Origin: an uncultured Lachnospiraceae bacterium
GTDB lineage: Bacteria; Bacillota; Clostridia; Lachnospirales; Lachnospiraceae
DNA length: 64,000 nt
Direction: 5' to 3'
Assembly: GCA_947591155.1 (NCBI GenBank)
Contig: CANQDA010000001.1
Span: 224,494-288,493 of the forward strand
A program made the translations under genes and the position numbers. Below, piece by piece: positions 37,596-47,003 of this stretch. Each line of letters opens with the position of its first letter. Position 1 is the stretch's first letter. Under the pieces are notes generated by a model. It was not told the origin of the DNA. It saw only the letters and a program-made list of their open reading frames with translations, and searched no databases.

Positions 37596-38656
37596 TCTTC
37601 TTCCTCCCTGCTGTTCTCAATCTCCAATTTATCCGCAAGTTCTCCCTGCTTATTGGGATATAAATGTGAATAAGTATTTAATGTCGTTTCAATTTTCTCA
37701 TGCCCCAACCGTTCCGCAATCGCTAAAGGTGTAAAACCCATTTCCACAAGTAACGAAGCGTGGGAATGACGAATATCATGCAAACGTATTCTTTTCACTC
37801 CCGAAGCCTTGATGCCTCTGATAATCTCATGCTCCATATAGGATTTTGTAAAACGGAACATTCTTTCATCTGCCATAATTCCGTATAGATGCGAGGTATA
37901 CTCTTTTAATTCCTCTGTCAGAAACGGTGGTATCGTTATGATACGCTTGCTCTTTGGCGTTTTGGGCGGTGTGATAATATCCCTGCCCTCTATTCGCTGA
38001 TAAGATTTGTTTACCGAGATGGTGCGCTTCTCCAAGTCAATGTCATTGTAAGTGAGGGCAAGTAATTCTCCAATCCTCATGCCTGTCCAGTAAAGGAGTA
38101 GAAACGCCATTTTTGTTTCCGGCTTATCCTCCACTGTCACAAGAAACTGCTTAAACTCTTGCTTTGTCCAAAACTCTTTCTCTCCTGCATGGCTCTTGCC
38201 AATGCTCCCGGCTTTTCTGCAAGGATTGTCTTTCAAATCATAGTACCGAACCGCATAATTGAAGATTGCCGACAACTGATTATTAACGGTTTTCAGATAT
38301 GTTTCCGAATATCCCTTTTTCATTAGCGCATTTTGCCACGCCCGAATATCGGAAGCCTTAATCTCATTCATCTTCTTTTTCTTAAAGTAAGGAATGATTT
38401 TCAGATCAATAATGAATTTCTTTGTCCGCATGGTATTTTCACGCAGACGGTGTTCCATATCCTCATAATAGATCTGTACGAAGTTTTCAAAATTGATGTC
38501 TAAATTTCTCTGCTGCTGTTGCAGGAAGTCACGCTCCCACTGTTCCGCTTCCGCTTTTGTCTTAAATCCCCTCTTGTTCTTCTTGTGGCATACACCCTGC
38601 CAGTCCTTATAATAGAACTGGCAGCGCCACATCTTTCCGTCCCTTGTCGCTGACAT
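37592..38656 (-). CDS. tyrosine recombinase/integrase (IME3)
   Basis: RIRLHDIRHSHASLLVEMG...RLGHEKIETTLNTYSHLYP. Confidence 0.95.
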   Translation of the reverse strand: MSATRDGKMWRCQFYYKDWQGVCHKKNKRGFKTKAEAEQWERDFLQQQQRNLDINFENFVQIYYEDMEHRLRENTMRTKKFIIDLKIIPYFKKKKMNEIKASDIRAWQNALMKKGYSETYLKTVNNQLSAIFNYAVRYYDLKDNPCRKAGSIGKSHAGEKEFWTKQEFKQFLVTVEDKPETKMAFLLLYWTGMRIGELLALTYNDIDLEKRTISVNKSYQRIEGRDIITPPKTPKSKRIITIPPFLTEELKEYTSHLYGIMADERMFRFTKSYMEHEIIRGIKASGVKRIRLHDIRHSHASLLVEMGFTPLAIAERLGHEKIETTLNTYSHLYPNKQGELADKLEIENSREEEE

Positions 38657-38671
38657 AAAACCTCCCCTTTC

Positions 38672-38866
38672 CTACATGGCTACAGTCATACCATAAAATT
38701 TTTCTTCAAAGTATTTTGTTGGAACTTTGCCGCAGATTGTCCGATAGCCCTTTGCTTTCAGTTCCTCATTCAACCCCCGGATAATCTTGTAGGCATAACC
38801 CGTTGATACACCAAGCATTTCAGCCGCTTCCTCTGCCGTTACATACATTTTCTTCACATTCTCCAT
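38672..38866 (-). CDS. excisionase-type DNA-binding protein
   Basis: MYVTAEEAAEMLGVSTGYAYKIIRGLNEEL. Confidence 0.8.
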   Translation of the reverse strand: MENVKKMYVTAEEAAEMLGVSTGYAYKIIRGLNEELKAKGYRTICGKVPTKYFEEKFYGMTVAM

Positions 38867-39043
38867 ATTTTCTTGTCCTTTCTTATTAAACTTTTGGTAC
38901 ACTTTTGTGACCTTGTGATTGTATTGTACGGTACACATTTGTGTTTGTCAAGTATTTATTTTAAATTTTTATACACAAATGTGTCCTAACGTGATATAAT
39001 TGAATTAAGTACCAACGGAAATCAAAGAATTGGAGGTATCGAC

Positions 39044-39592
39044 ATGACCACTGGGGAAAAGATCAAACACTTTAGGAATTTGCGTAGTATATCACAGGAA
39101 ACACTCGGTCAGCTTTCCGGTATCAATTCTGCCACAATCAAAAAATATGAGTATGGCATCCGCAACCCCAAACCCGACCAACTGATGAAAATTGCAAATG
39201 CTTTGGGTATCAGTATCAATGTTTTTATGGATTTTGATATAGAAACGGTATCAGATGTATTGTCCTTGATATTAAAAATGGACGAACAGTTAGATATGGA
39301 CTTTGAAGCAGAAAAGGACAAGGACGGAAGTTTTATTCCTTCCACAATCAAAATATCCTTTCAGAACTCACTGCTCAATCACAAGTTGGGCGTTTATATG
39401 AAAGCAAGAGAATTGCAGGAGAACCTGTTGAATGATACGGAACGCTTCTCATCAGAGGAAGAACACCAACGTGCCATTGAAGCGCTCTCAAAGGACTTGG
39501 ACGCTGTTAAACAAAGTATTCTTGATGACAGTAAGATTGTCAAAAAAGGGGTTAGAGGTATATCTGTAAAAATCTATCCCGAAAATGAATAA
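39044..39592 (+). CDS. XRE-family transcriptional regulator (IME3)
   Basis: MTTGEKIKHFRNLRSISQETLGQLSGINSATIKKYEYGIRNPKPDQL. Confidence 0.88.
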   Translation: MTTGEKIKHFRNLRSISQETLGQLSGINSATIKKYEYGIRNPKPDQLMKIANALGISINVFMDFDIETVSDVLSLILKMDEQLDMDFEAEKDKDGSFIPSTIKISFQNSLLNHKLGVYMKARELQENLLNDTERFSSEEEHQRAIEALSKDLDAVKQSILDDSKIVKKGVRGISVKIYPENE

Positions 39593-39614
39593 AAAAATTT
39601 TCCTGTAAAAAGTA

Positions 39615-39645
39615 TTGACTTCCACGTAACGTGATACTGTATTCT
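39615..39645 (+). promoter_or_regulatory. MerR-type promoter with 19-bp spacer
   Basis: TTGACT-N19(TCCACGTAACGTGATACTG)-TATTCT, spacer contains the CACGTAACGTG dyad. Confidence 0.65.
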
Positions 39646-39995
39646 TTTCTCATAGGAGCAGAATAGATATAAGCCGGCAATCTCTGTCTTGCTTCTTCAA
39701 AAATTTAAGGAGCTGATAAGAATGCGAACCATAAGCCAGGTTGCAGAATTAACAGGCGTAAGCACACGAACATTACAATACTATGACGAGATCGGATTGT
39801 TAAAGCCAAGCGAATTGACCGAATCCGGCTATCGCCTATATGATGATGAAGCCTTACAAAAGCTACAACAAATCCTGTTTTTTAAGGAATTGGGATTTAA
39901 GCTGAAAGAAATCAAAGAAATCCTGCAAAAGCCAGACTTTGACAGAATTAAGGCTTTTAAGAGGCAAAAAGAGTTGCTTCTGCTGAAACGCAATC

Positions 39996-41356
39996 GATGA
40001 CGTATAATTAATTTCGCAAATTTAACTTCATAAAAAATAGACATGGTCTATGCCGTTTGGTAGAATTAAGTTACCACACAAAATTTTACTAAAGGAGGCA
40101 AAAACCATGTCTGATAACATTATACAACTGAATGAGGATTTAATAAAGCATGATTTGAAGGATCTTGTCCGCAGCAGCGTGGAAGAAACCCTTAACGCCC
40201 TGCTTGACAAGGAAGCCGATGAACTGGTCAACGCCCAGAGATATGAACGTTCCGATACCCGCCAGGGCTACCGCTCCGGCCATTATAAGCGAAACTTCCA
40301 GACCACGGCAGGCGAAGTGGAGCTGAAAGTCCCAAAGCTCAAAGGCGTTCCCTTTGAGACGGCCATCATCGAACGCTACCGCCGCAGGGAATCCTCCGTG
40401 GAAGAGGCACTGATCGAAATGTACCTTGCCGGTGTCTCTGTCCGCCGCGTAGAGGACATCACGGAAGCCCTGTGGGGAACCAGGGTCTCGCCCGGCACGA
40501 TCAGCAACCTCAACAAGAAAGCCTATGAACATATCGAGATCTGGCGTACACGTCCGCTCGCCGGGGACTATCCATATGTCTATGTGGACGGGGTCTACCT
40601 GAAACGCAGCTGGGGCGGCGAGATCCAGAATGTATCCGTCCTTGTTGCGATCGGTGTCAGCAGCGATGGGTTCCGCGAGATCATCGGTGCGGCAGAAGGC
40701 ATGAAAGAAGACCGGGAAAGCTGGCGTTCCTTCTTTGGCTGGCTGAAAGAGCGGGGGCTTACAGGCGTCCGGCTTGTCATCGGGGATAAGAATCTGGGCA
40801 TGCTGGAAACAGTGGCGGAGATCTTTCCGGATGCCCGGTACCAGAGATGTACGGTTCATTTTTACCGGAACATCTTTTCCGTGACACCAAGGAATAAAGT
40901 GAAAACGGTCGCGATGATGCTGAAAGCGGTACACGCACAGGAGAACAAGGAAGCTGCCAGGGAGAAAGCCCCCCAGATCATCAGGAAGCTGCGGGAGATG
41001 AAGCTGTCCAGAGCGGCCCAGAAAGTGGAAGACGGCATAGAGGAAACGCTCACTTACATGGACTTTCCGACACAGCACTGGACACGGATCCGGACGAACA
41101 ATACGATCGAACGTGTGAACCGGGAGATCAAACGGCGGACCAGAGCCATTGGCGCATTCCCGGACGGGCAGAGCGCACTGATGCTGGTCTGCGCACGGCT
41201 GAGGCATGTAGCCGGGACCCAATGGGGCACCCGGAAATACATGAACATGGATCATCTTGCCAAACCGGAAGACGGAATACTGTCCGACTCCCTTACAGGC
41301 TAATGCCGGCTGCCAAACGGCTGAATTTAATTTTGCGAAAAACTATTGACACAATC
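39996..41356 (+). mobile_element. IS256-family insertion sequence, copy 2 (1361 bp)
   Basis: Same termini and length as copy 1; 8-bp TSD ACGCAATC at 39988-39995 and 41357-41364. Confidence 0.95.
40050..41303 (+). CDS. IS256-family (mutator) transposase
   Basis: 417-aa translation identical to 16043-17296. Confidence 0.95.
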   Translation: MPFGRIKLPHKILLKEAKTMSDNIIQLNEDLIKHDLKDLVRSSVEETLNALLDKEADELVNAQRYERSDTRQGYRSGHYKRNFQTTAGEVELKVPKLKGVPFETAIIERYRRRESSVEEALIEMYLAGVSVRRVEDITEALWGTRVSPGTISNLNKKAYEHIEIWRTRPLAGDYPYVYVDGVYLKRSWGGEIQNVSVLVAIGVSSDGFREIIGAAEGMKEDRESWRSFFGWLKERGLTGVRLVIGDKNLGMLETVAEIFPDARYQRCTVHFYRNIFSVTPRNKVKTVAMMLKAVHAQENKEAAREKAPQIIRKLREMKLSRAAQKVEDGIEETLTYMDFPTQHWTRIRTNNTIERVNREIKRRTRAIGAFPDGQSALMLVCARLRHVAGTQWGTRKYMNMDHLAKPEDGILSDSLTG

Positions 41357-41966
41357 ACGCAATCGGACAGACAGACTTATACAGCTTCTTAACCGCTTAG
41401 AGAAAGGAGAGCAATGTATGAGTTTTAAAGAATTTGACCTGTCTGACTACATTACTGCATTGGAGGATTTCAAAAATAACAGCACCCATGATGTGATCAA
41501 ATACTTTGGAAGTGTTGAAAACTTTGATATGTCTATTCAAAAGATCAAAGATAATGAAGCAAATATAGCGAAGCTTGCCATTCAGCAATTCGGAAGTATT
41601 GAGAAGTTCACGGAAGCCATGAAGCAGAATTTAGAGCATTTCTCCGAATTTATGGAAACACAATTAACGGAAGAGGTAAAAGAGATTGGAAAACAGTCTG
41701 ATCTACTGTATGGCAGACTGACCGCCGATTTGTCGGAAGATGTTTCTTCTCCTAAAGTACAAGCCATCGTGCACGAAATATTGCAGTTTTCACAGAAACA
41801 CAGTGACGGCGCAGACTTAGATAAGCCTTGGATCAATGTCCTTATGGACATATATTCCGGCGATTACATCAAAAACATCACTGATGGCAAATATGGAAAG
41901 GGAGCCTCTGACTACATCGTAAAAGCCTTCCGTTATTACTCGGAGAATAGCGCTGGCAACAACAAT

Positions 41967-41985
41967 TAGAGCCAATTTAGAGCCA
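41967..41985 (+). repeat. IME3 right arm-type repeat pair TAGAGCCA
   Basis: Starts at 41967 and 41978, 11-bp spacing; 78 bp from guaA site D. Confidence 0.7.
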
Positions 41986-42044
41986 AACGCCATAAAGCAG
42001 CGCCGGAAATGCCCATTTTATCAGCATTTCCGGCGTTTCGTCCG

Positions 42045-42059
42045 TTACTCAAGCTCAAT
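42045..42059 (-). other. attachment site D: guaA 3' end (IELE-stop)
   Basis: TTACTCAAGCTCAAT = last codons and stop of guaA. Confidence 0.8.
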
Positions 42060-43589
42060 CGTTCCCGGCGGCTTACTCGTCAAATCATAAAGCACGCGGT
42101 TCACGCCCTTCACCTCGTTGATGATCCGGCTCATTACCCTCTGTAGCACCTCAAACGGAATCTCTGCCGCCTCAGCCGTCATGAAGTCGATTGTGTTCAC
42201 TGCGCGGAGCGCCACCGCGTAGTCGTAGGTGCGCTCGTCGCCCATCACGCCGACGCTCTGCATATTGGTGAGCGCCGCGAAATATTGCCCGATACTCCTG
42301 TCAAGTCCCGCGTTAGCAATCTCCTCACGGTAGATTGCGTCCGCATCCTGCACGATCCGCACCTTCTCCGCCGTCACCTCACCGATGATACGAATTCCGA
42401 GTCCGGGGCCGGGGAACGGTTGCCGATAGACCAGATATTCCGGAATACCGAGCTCCAGTCCGGCTTTTCGCACCTCGTCCTTGAACAAATCCCGCAGGGG
42501 CTCAATGATCTCCTTGAAGTCCACATAGTCCGGCAGGCCGCCCACGTTGTGGTGCGACTTGATGACGGCTGACTCGCCGCCAAGTCCACTCTCCACCACA
42601 TCCGGGTAGATGGTTCCCTGCACCAAGAAATCGACCGCGCCGATCTTCTTTGCCTCTTCCTCGAAGACGCGGATAAACTCCTCGCCGATGATCTTGCGCT
42701 TCTTTTCCGGCTCGGACACACCGGCCAGTTTTTTGTAAAAACGCTCCTGTGCGTTCACGCGGATAAAATTCAGGCGGTAAGGACCGTCCGGGCCGAACAC
42801 TGCTTCCACCTCGTCCCCCTCGTTTTTCCGCAGCAACCCGTGATCCACGAACACACAGGTCAGCTGTTCGCCGACCGCTTTCGCGAGCAGAACCGCCGCC
42901 ACAGAAGAATCCACGCCGCCAGAGAGCGCGCAGAGCACTTTACCGTCTCCTACCTTCGCGCGGATTGCTTTGATGGATTCCTCCACAAACGAATCCATGC
43001 GCCAGTCTCCGGCGCAGCCGCAGACACGCAGCACAAAGTTTTCCAACATCTTTGTGCCTTCCTGCGTATGTAACACCTCCGGGTGGAACTGGATCGCATA
43101 GAGCTTCTGCTGCTCATTCTCCGCCGCGGCCACCGGGCAGTCCGCCGTATGTGCGGTGACGCGGAATCCCGGCGCGATCTTTGCAATGTAATCATTGTGG
43201 CTCATCCAGCAGATCGTCTTCTCCGATACGTTCTCAAACAGTTTGCAGGAACGGTCGACCGTCACCTCGATCTTCCCGTACTCGCGCACCGGAGCGTGTT
43301 TCACCTCGCCTCCGAGCACAAGCTGCATCATCTGCGCGCCGTAGCACAGCCCGAGTATCGGAATGCCAAGCTCGAACAGTTCTTTCGTGTAAGTCGGCGC
43401 GCCAGGCTCATAGCAGCTGTTCGGCCCGCCCGTCAAAATGATCCCCTTGGGGTTCATCGCCTTGATCTTCTCAAGCTCCGTCCGATAAGAATAAATCTCA
43501 CAGTACACGTTGCATTCCCGCACCCTGCGGGCCACCAACTGATTGTACTGTCCCCCGAAATCTAAAACGATAACGGTCTCTCTCTTCAT
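42045..43589 (-). CDS. guaA: GMP synthase (glutamine-hydrolysing)
   Basis: [47 protein letters not shown]. Confidence 0.97.
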   Translation of the reverse strand: MKRETVIVLDFGGQYNQLVARRVRECNVYCEIYSYRTELEKIKAMNPKGIILTGGPNSCYEPGAPTYTKELFELGIPILGLCYGAQMMQLVLGGEVKHAPVREYGKIEVTVDRSCKLFENVSEKTICWMSHNDYIAKIAPGFRVTAHTADCPVAAAENEQQKLYAIQFHPEVLHTQEGTKMLENFVLRVCGCAGDWRMDSFVEESIKAIRAKVGDGKVLCALSGGVDSSVAAVLLAKAVGEQLTCVFVDHGLLRKNEGDEVEAVFGPDGPYRLNFIRVNAQERFYKKLAGVSEPEKKRKIIGEEFIRVFEEEAKKIGAVDFLVQGTIYPDVVESGLGGESAVIKSHHNVGGLPDYVDFKEIIEPLRDLFKDEVRKAGLELGIPEYLVYRQPFPGPGLGIRIIGEVTAEKVRIVQDADAIYREEIANAGLDRSIGQYFAALTNMQSVGVMGDERTYDYAVALRAVNTIDFMTAEAAEIPFEVLQRVMSRIINEVKGVNRVLYDLTSKPPGTIELE

Positions 43590-43955
43590 TGTCCTCTCCA
43601 TTCCCGCCCGTCGCATCCCGAGCGATTTCTGATTTTCAATTTTCTCTTTCCAATCAGCCGCGAATGACCTCCAAATTCATCCGCCAAATCAATTCCGAAG
43701 ATTTTCCGATGCCATTTGTTGCACCCATTCATTGCACCTTCAAGCGCACATCATTCCATCGTATCTATGAAAAACATTATAAGATAGCTTTCCTGACAAG
43801 GCAACACAATTTTATAAATCAGATTGCTGATATTTATATATCAGACAATATAATCTCGTAAATCGAACGACAGACTTTTGCAATTTTGCAAACCAAACTC
43901 CATGTCTTATAAATTGAGCGACGGAATTTTACATCCGCCGCCCATAACCGTTTGT

Positions 43956-44267
43956 TTAAAACAATCCTTCCAGCTCCTCACGATTCGAAAGACCGACGCT
44001 CCGGTTGACGCAGTCTCCGTCCTTAAACGCGAGCACCGTCGGCACCGAGGCGACCTTGTACTGCCGCGCCAGATCCGGCAATTCGTCCACATTCACCTTT
44101 CCCACATAATACCGATCCTGCGCGACGTCCAGCTCCTCCATCAAAGGCGCCATCGCTTTGCACGGACCGCACCACTCCGCATAAAAATCTACCATAACCG
44201 GTTTATCCGCGTTCAAAACATCTTGCTTGAACTGCTCCTGTGTCTTAATGATCAGCATTTCCGTCAT
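43956..44267 (-). CDS. trxA: thioredoxin
   Basis: VMVDFYAEWCGPCKAMAPL, VASVPTV. Confidence 0.93.
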   Translation of the reverse strand: MTEMLIIKTQEQFKQDVLNADKPVMVDFYAEWCGPCKAMAPLMEELDVAQDRYYVGKVNVDELPDLARQYKVASVPTVLAFKDGDCVNRSVGLSNREELEGLF

Positions 44268-44656
44268 CTCCTTCTCTGTAGTATAAATTCACGTTTTGCA
44301 GGATGCCTTGTTAAATACGAGGACTTCTTCCAGCCAAGTCATCTGCTCCTGCATTCCGCCGTATTGTTTATCATTCCCTTTGAAATAATCAGCTATACAA
44401 ACCAATTATAGCGCATTTTGTAAATTATGTATAATGTTTTCTTTCACAGTTTTTTCGGTTCACGGCGCTCCTTTCATGACTTTTCATAGATTTCCCAAGC
44501 AATTATCCCGTAGATTTTTCCGACAATGCTTGCGGAAACCATACAATCTGTGCTAGTATTAACCAATATACGGCAATTAATTTTTAATCATCAAATTACA
44601 AAAATCGTGTTTAAAAATTTCACCGCGAAAGCGGATCGATGGGTGGGGATTTTATA

Positions 44657-46174
44657 ATGGATCAGCCAATTTTATATCTGGAATGCAATTCGGGCATCAG
44701 CGGGGATATGACCGTTGCCGCCCTGGTCGATCTAGGGGCCGATCGGCAGGTGCTTACAGCCGCGCTCGCAAGCCTGCCGCTTACCGGTTATTCGATTGAG
44801 ATAAAGGACGTATACAAATCCGGGCTGCGCGCCTGTGATTTCAATGTGATCCTCGAGCACGACAACCACGACCACGACATGGAGTATCTGCACGGCCACG
44901 CGCATGCTTCCGATGCGTCCCCGGAGTCGCACCACCACGCACACGAATCCCGCAATCTGCAGGACATTACAGAGATCATCAACGCCGGAAAGCTGAGCGA
45001 CTCGGCCCGTGAGCTTGCGCTGCGCATTTTCCGCATTCTCGCGGAGGCCGAAGCGTCTGTTCACGGAAAGTCTGTTGAAGAAATTCATTTTCACGAGGTT
45101 GGGGCGGTCGATTCGATTGTCGATATCGTCGCGGCGGCTGTCTGTCTGGACAACCTGCATCCGGCGCGTGTCGTCGTATCCCCGCTCACGGACGGCAGCG
45201 GACAGATCCGCTGTCAGCACGGGATTATTCCTGTACCCGTTCCGGCTGTAACGGCTATCGTCGCGCAGAACGATCTTACATTGAAACTCACGGATGTCGA
45301 AGGAGAGCTTGTGACGCCGACCGGCGCCGCGATCGCGGCCGCATTGACGTCGCCCGACACATGGTCATCCGGTATGCCGCAAACCGATGTCGTGCAGACT
45401 AAACCTCATCATTCCGATCAATCTTTCGTTGCCGCTTGCCTTCCCGCCGAATTTCGCATCCGAAAGATCGGTCTCGGCGCGGGGAAGCGCGATTACGCCA
45501 CGACCGGGGTGCTGCGCGCGATGCTGCTGGAACCACAATATCAGACAGAAAATGTTGAAATATTATCTCTTAGCAATGGCCAAACCAATGATGGGTCGTT
45601 CTCCTCTCAGGGGTATTATGCCAATTCCAGCAATGACAGCCAACTTGACAGACTGCCACCTGTTTCCCGGAACCAATCAGATGATTTTGATAACCCGTCA
45701 GCCCAGGTGTTTCACGGCGACGACGATTCCGCCGACACGATCCTCAGTCTCGAATCGAACATCGACGATTGCACCGGCGAGGCGTTGTCCTTCACGATGC
45801 AGGAGCTTCTGGAACACGGCGCGCTCGACGTTTTCTACGTCCCGATCTACATGAAAAAAAACCGCCCGGCCTATCTGCTGCGGGCGCTCTGCCACGCAGA
45901 TCGGAGGGCGGATCTGGAGTCCATCATATTCAAAAACACGACGACCATCGGCATCCGTGTGCAGGAAATGCAGCGCACGAAGCTCCCCCGGCAGGTCGTT
46001 TCGGTCGAAACTCCCTGGGGCGTCGCCGACGTCAAATGCTGCACGCACAACGGCGAGACCTTCTGTTACCCGGAAAACGACAGTGTGAGCGAACTCGCCC
46101 GGAAGAATCAGATCGGTTTCCCGGAGATGTACCATCAAATACAGGAATATGCCAGAAATACGCTCGGGAACTGA
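44657..46174 (+). CDS. larC: nickel-pincer cofactor biosynthesis protein LarC
   Basis: LYLECNSGISGDMTVAALVDLGAD, His-rich linker, EEIHFHEVGAVDSIVDIV. Confidence 0.88.
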   Translation: MDQPILYLECNSGISGDMTVAALVDLGADRQVLTAALASLPLTGYSIEIKDVYKSGLRACDFNVILEHDNHDHDMEYLHGHAHASDASPESHHHAHESRNLQDITEIINAGKLSDSARELALRIFRILAEAEASVHGKSVEEIHFHEVGAVDSIVDIVAAAVCLDNLHPARVVVSPLTDGSGQIRCQHGIIPVPVPAVTAIVAQNDLTLKLTDVEGELVTPTGAAIAAALTSPDTWSSGMPQTDVVQTKPHHSDQSFVAACLPAEFRIRKIGLGAGKRDYATTGVLRAMLLEPQYQTENVEILSLSNGQTNDGSFSSQGYYANSSNDSQLDRLPPVSRNQSDDFDNPSAQVFHGDDDSADTILSLESNIDDCTGEALSFTMQELLEHGALDVFYVPIYMKKNRPAYLLRALCHADRRADLESIIFKNTTTIGIRVQEMQRTKLPRQVVSVETPWGVADVKCCTHNGETFCYPENDSVSELARKNQIGFPEMYHQIQEYARNTLGN

Positions 46175-46321
46175 TTCATTCCGAACAGATTCTGAATACA
46201 TGATGCTTCGATCACACAAACACACTCAAATCATATCATTAATTCCGCAAAAAACTTCCGAAAAGATTCTGAATAGCATCTCCTCGGAAGTTTTATTATC
46301 GTAATCTTGAACTTACAAACC

Positions 46322-46828
46322 CTACAATTCTCTCAACACCTCCGCCACGCCCTTCCACTCCTCCAGCAAACGCTCCAGCGAGTACGCCGCGTTCGCTGGA
46401 CTTGTGGAGGGCAGGCCGACGATCTCCCGACCGCAGCTCTTCCTCTGGAAGCGCTCAAACAGCCGCTTCGCCGTGCCGCCGTTCGCGTAGATCTGCCGGA
46501 TATCCGCACAGGAAAGGATTCGCTCCAGATCCGCCGGAACCACATTGCGGATGCTGCTGTCGCTGGAGCCGACGATCTCGCACTCCGCGATCACATCCCA
46601 GACCGCAATCCGATTCTCCAAAAGCATCCTCTTTTTCTCCTCAATCGACCCTGGCTCCTGCCATCCAGTGAGTCCGGCGATCACCTTCCAGAAGCGATTC
46701 TGCGGATGTCCGTAATAGAACTGTTGCTCCCGCGACTTAACCGACGGGAAACTCCCCAGGATCAACACCTTGCTGTTCTCATCATACACCGGCTCAAACT
46801 CGTGCCGGACCTTTTGGTATTCTCCCAT
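46322..46828 (-). CDS. DNA-deoxyinosine (hypoxanthine-DNA) glycosylase, UDG superfamily
   Basis: VLILGSFPSVKSREQQFYYGHPQNRFWKVI, LPSTSPANA. Confidence 0.88.
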   Translation of the reverse strand: MGEYQKVRHEFEPVYDENSKVLILGSFPSVKSREQQFYYGHPQNRFWKVIAGLTGWQEPGSIEEKKRMLLENRIAVWDVIAECEIVGSSDSSIRNVVPADLERILSCADIRQIYANGGTAKRLFERFQRKSCGREIVGLPSTSPANAAYSLERLLEEWKGVAEVLREL

Positions 46829-47003
46829 GTCAGACTGCTCCCCTGCCTTCTTTCAGACAATATGATTCGAATACTCTGCGCCTTTCCGATTCTCTTTCCC
46901 GGCTTTTCTACATTTCCTGAAATCAACAGGATTAAACCTATCTCTAATTTTGATCCATAACGCTTTGTCCGAGCTCTTTTGTATTCCCACAGGACGGATC
47001 AAG

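Larger units (their letters stand above)
39722..41969 (+). pseudogene. MerR-family regulator with TipAS-like C-terminal domain, interrupted by an IS256-family element (39722-39995 and 41357-41969)
   Basis: MRTISQVAELTGVSTRTLQYYDEIGLLKPSEL...LKRN | RTDRLIQLLNRLEKGEQCMSFKEFDLSDY; frame restored by removing the IS plus one TSD. Confidence 0.9.
28090..42059. mobile_element. IME3: integrative mobilizable element with Mob_Pre (MobV) relaxase, carrying a nucleotide-metabolism/TIR operon
   Basis: Between att C and guaA site D; TAGAGCCA-N3-TAGAGCCA pairs at both ends (28204-28222, 41967-41985); own int/xis/xre/relaxase. Confidence 0.8.

Noticed and set aside
43878-44411. 177-aa plus-strand ORF over thioredoxin
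   Set aside because: Antisense to a clear thioredoxin gene
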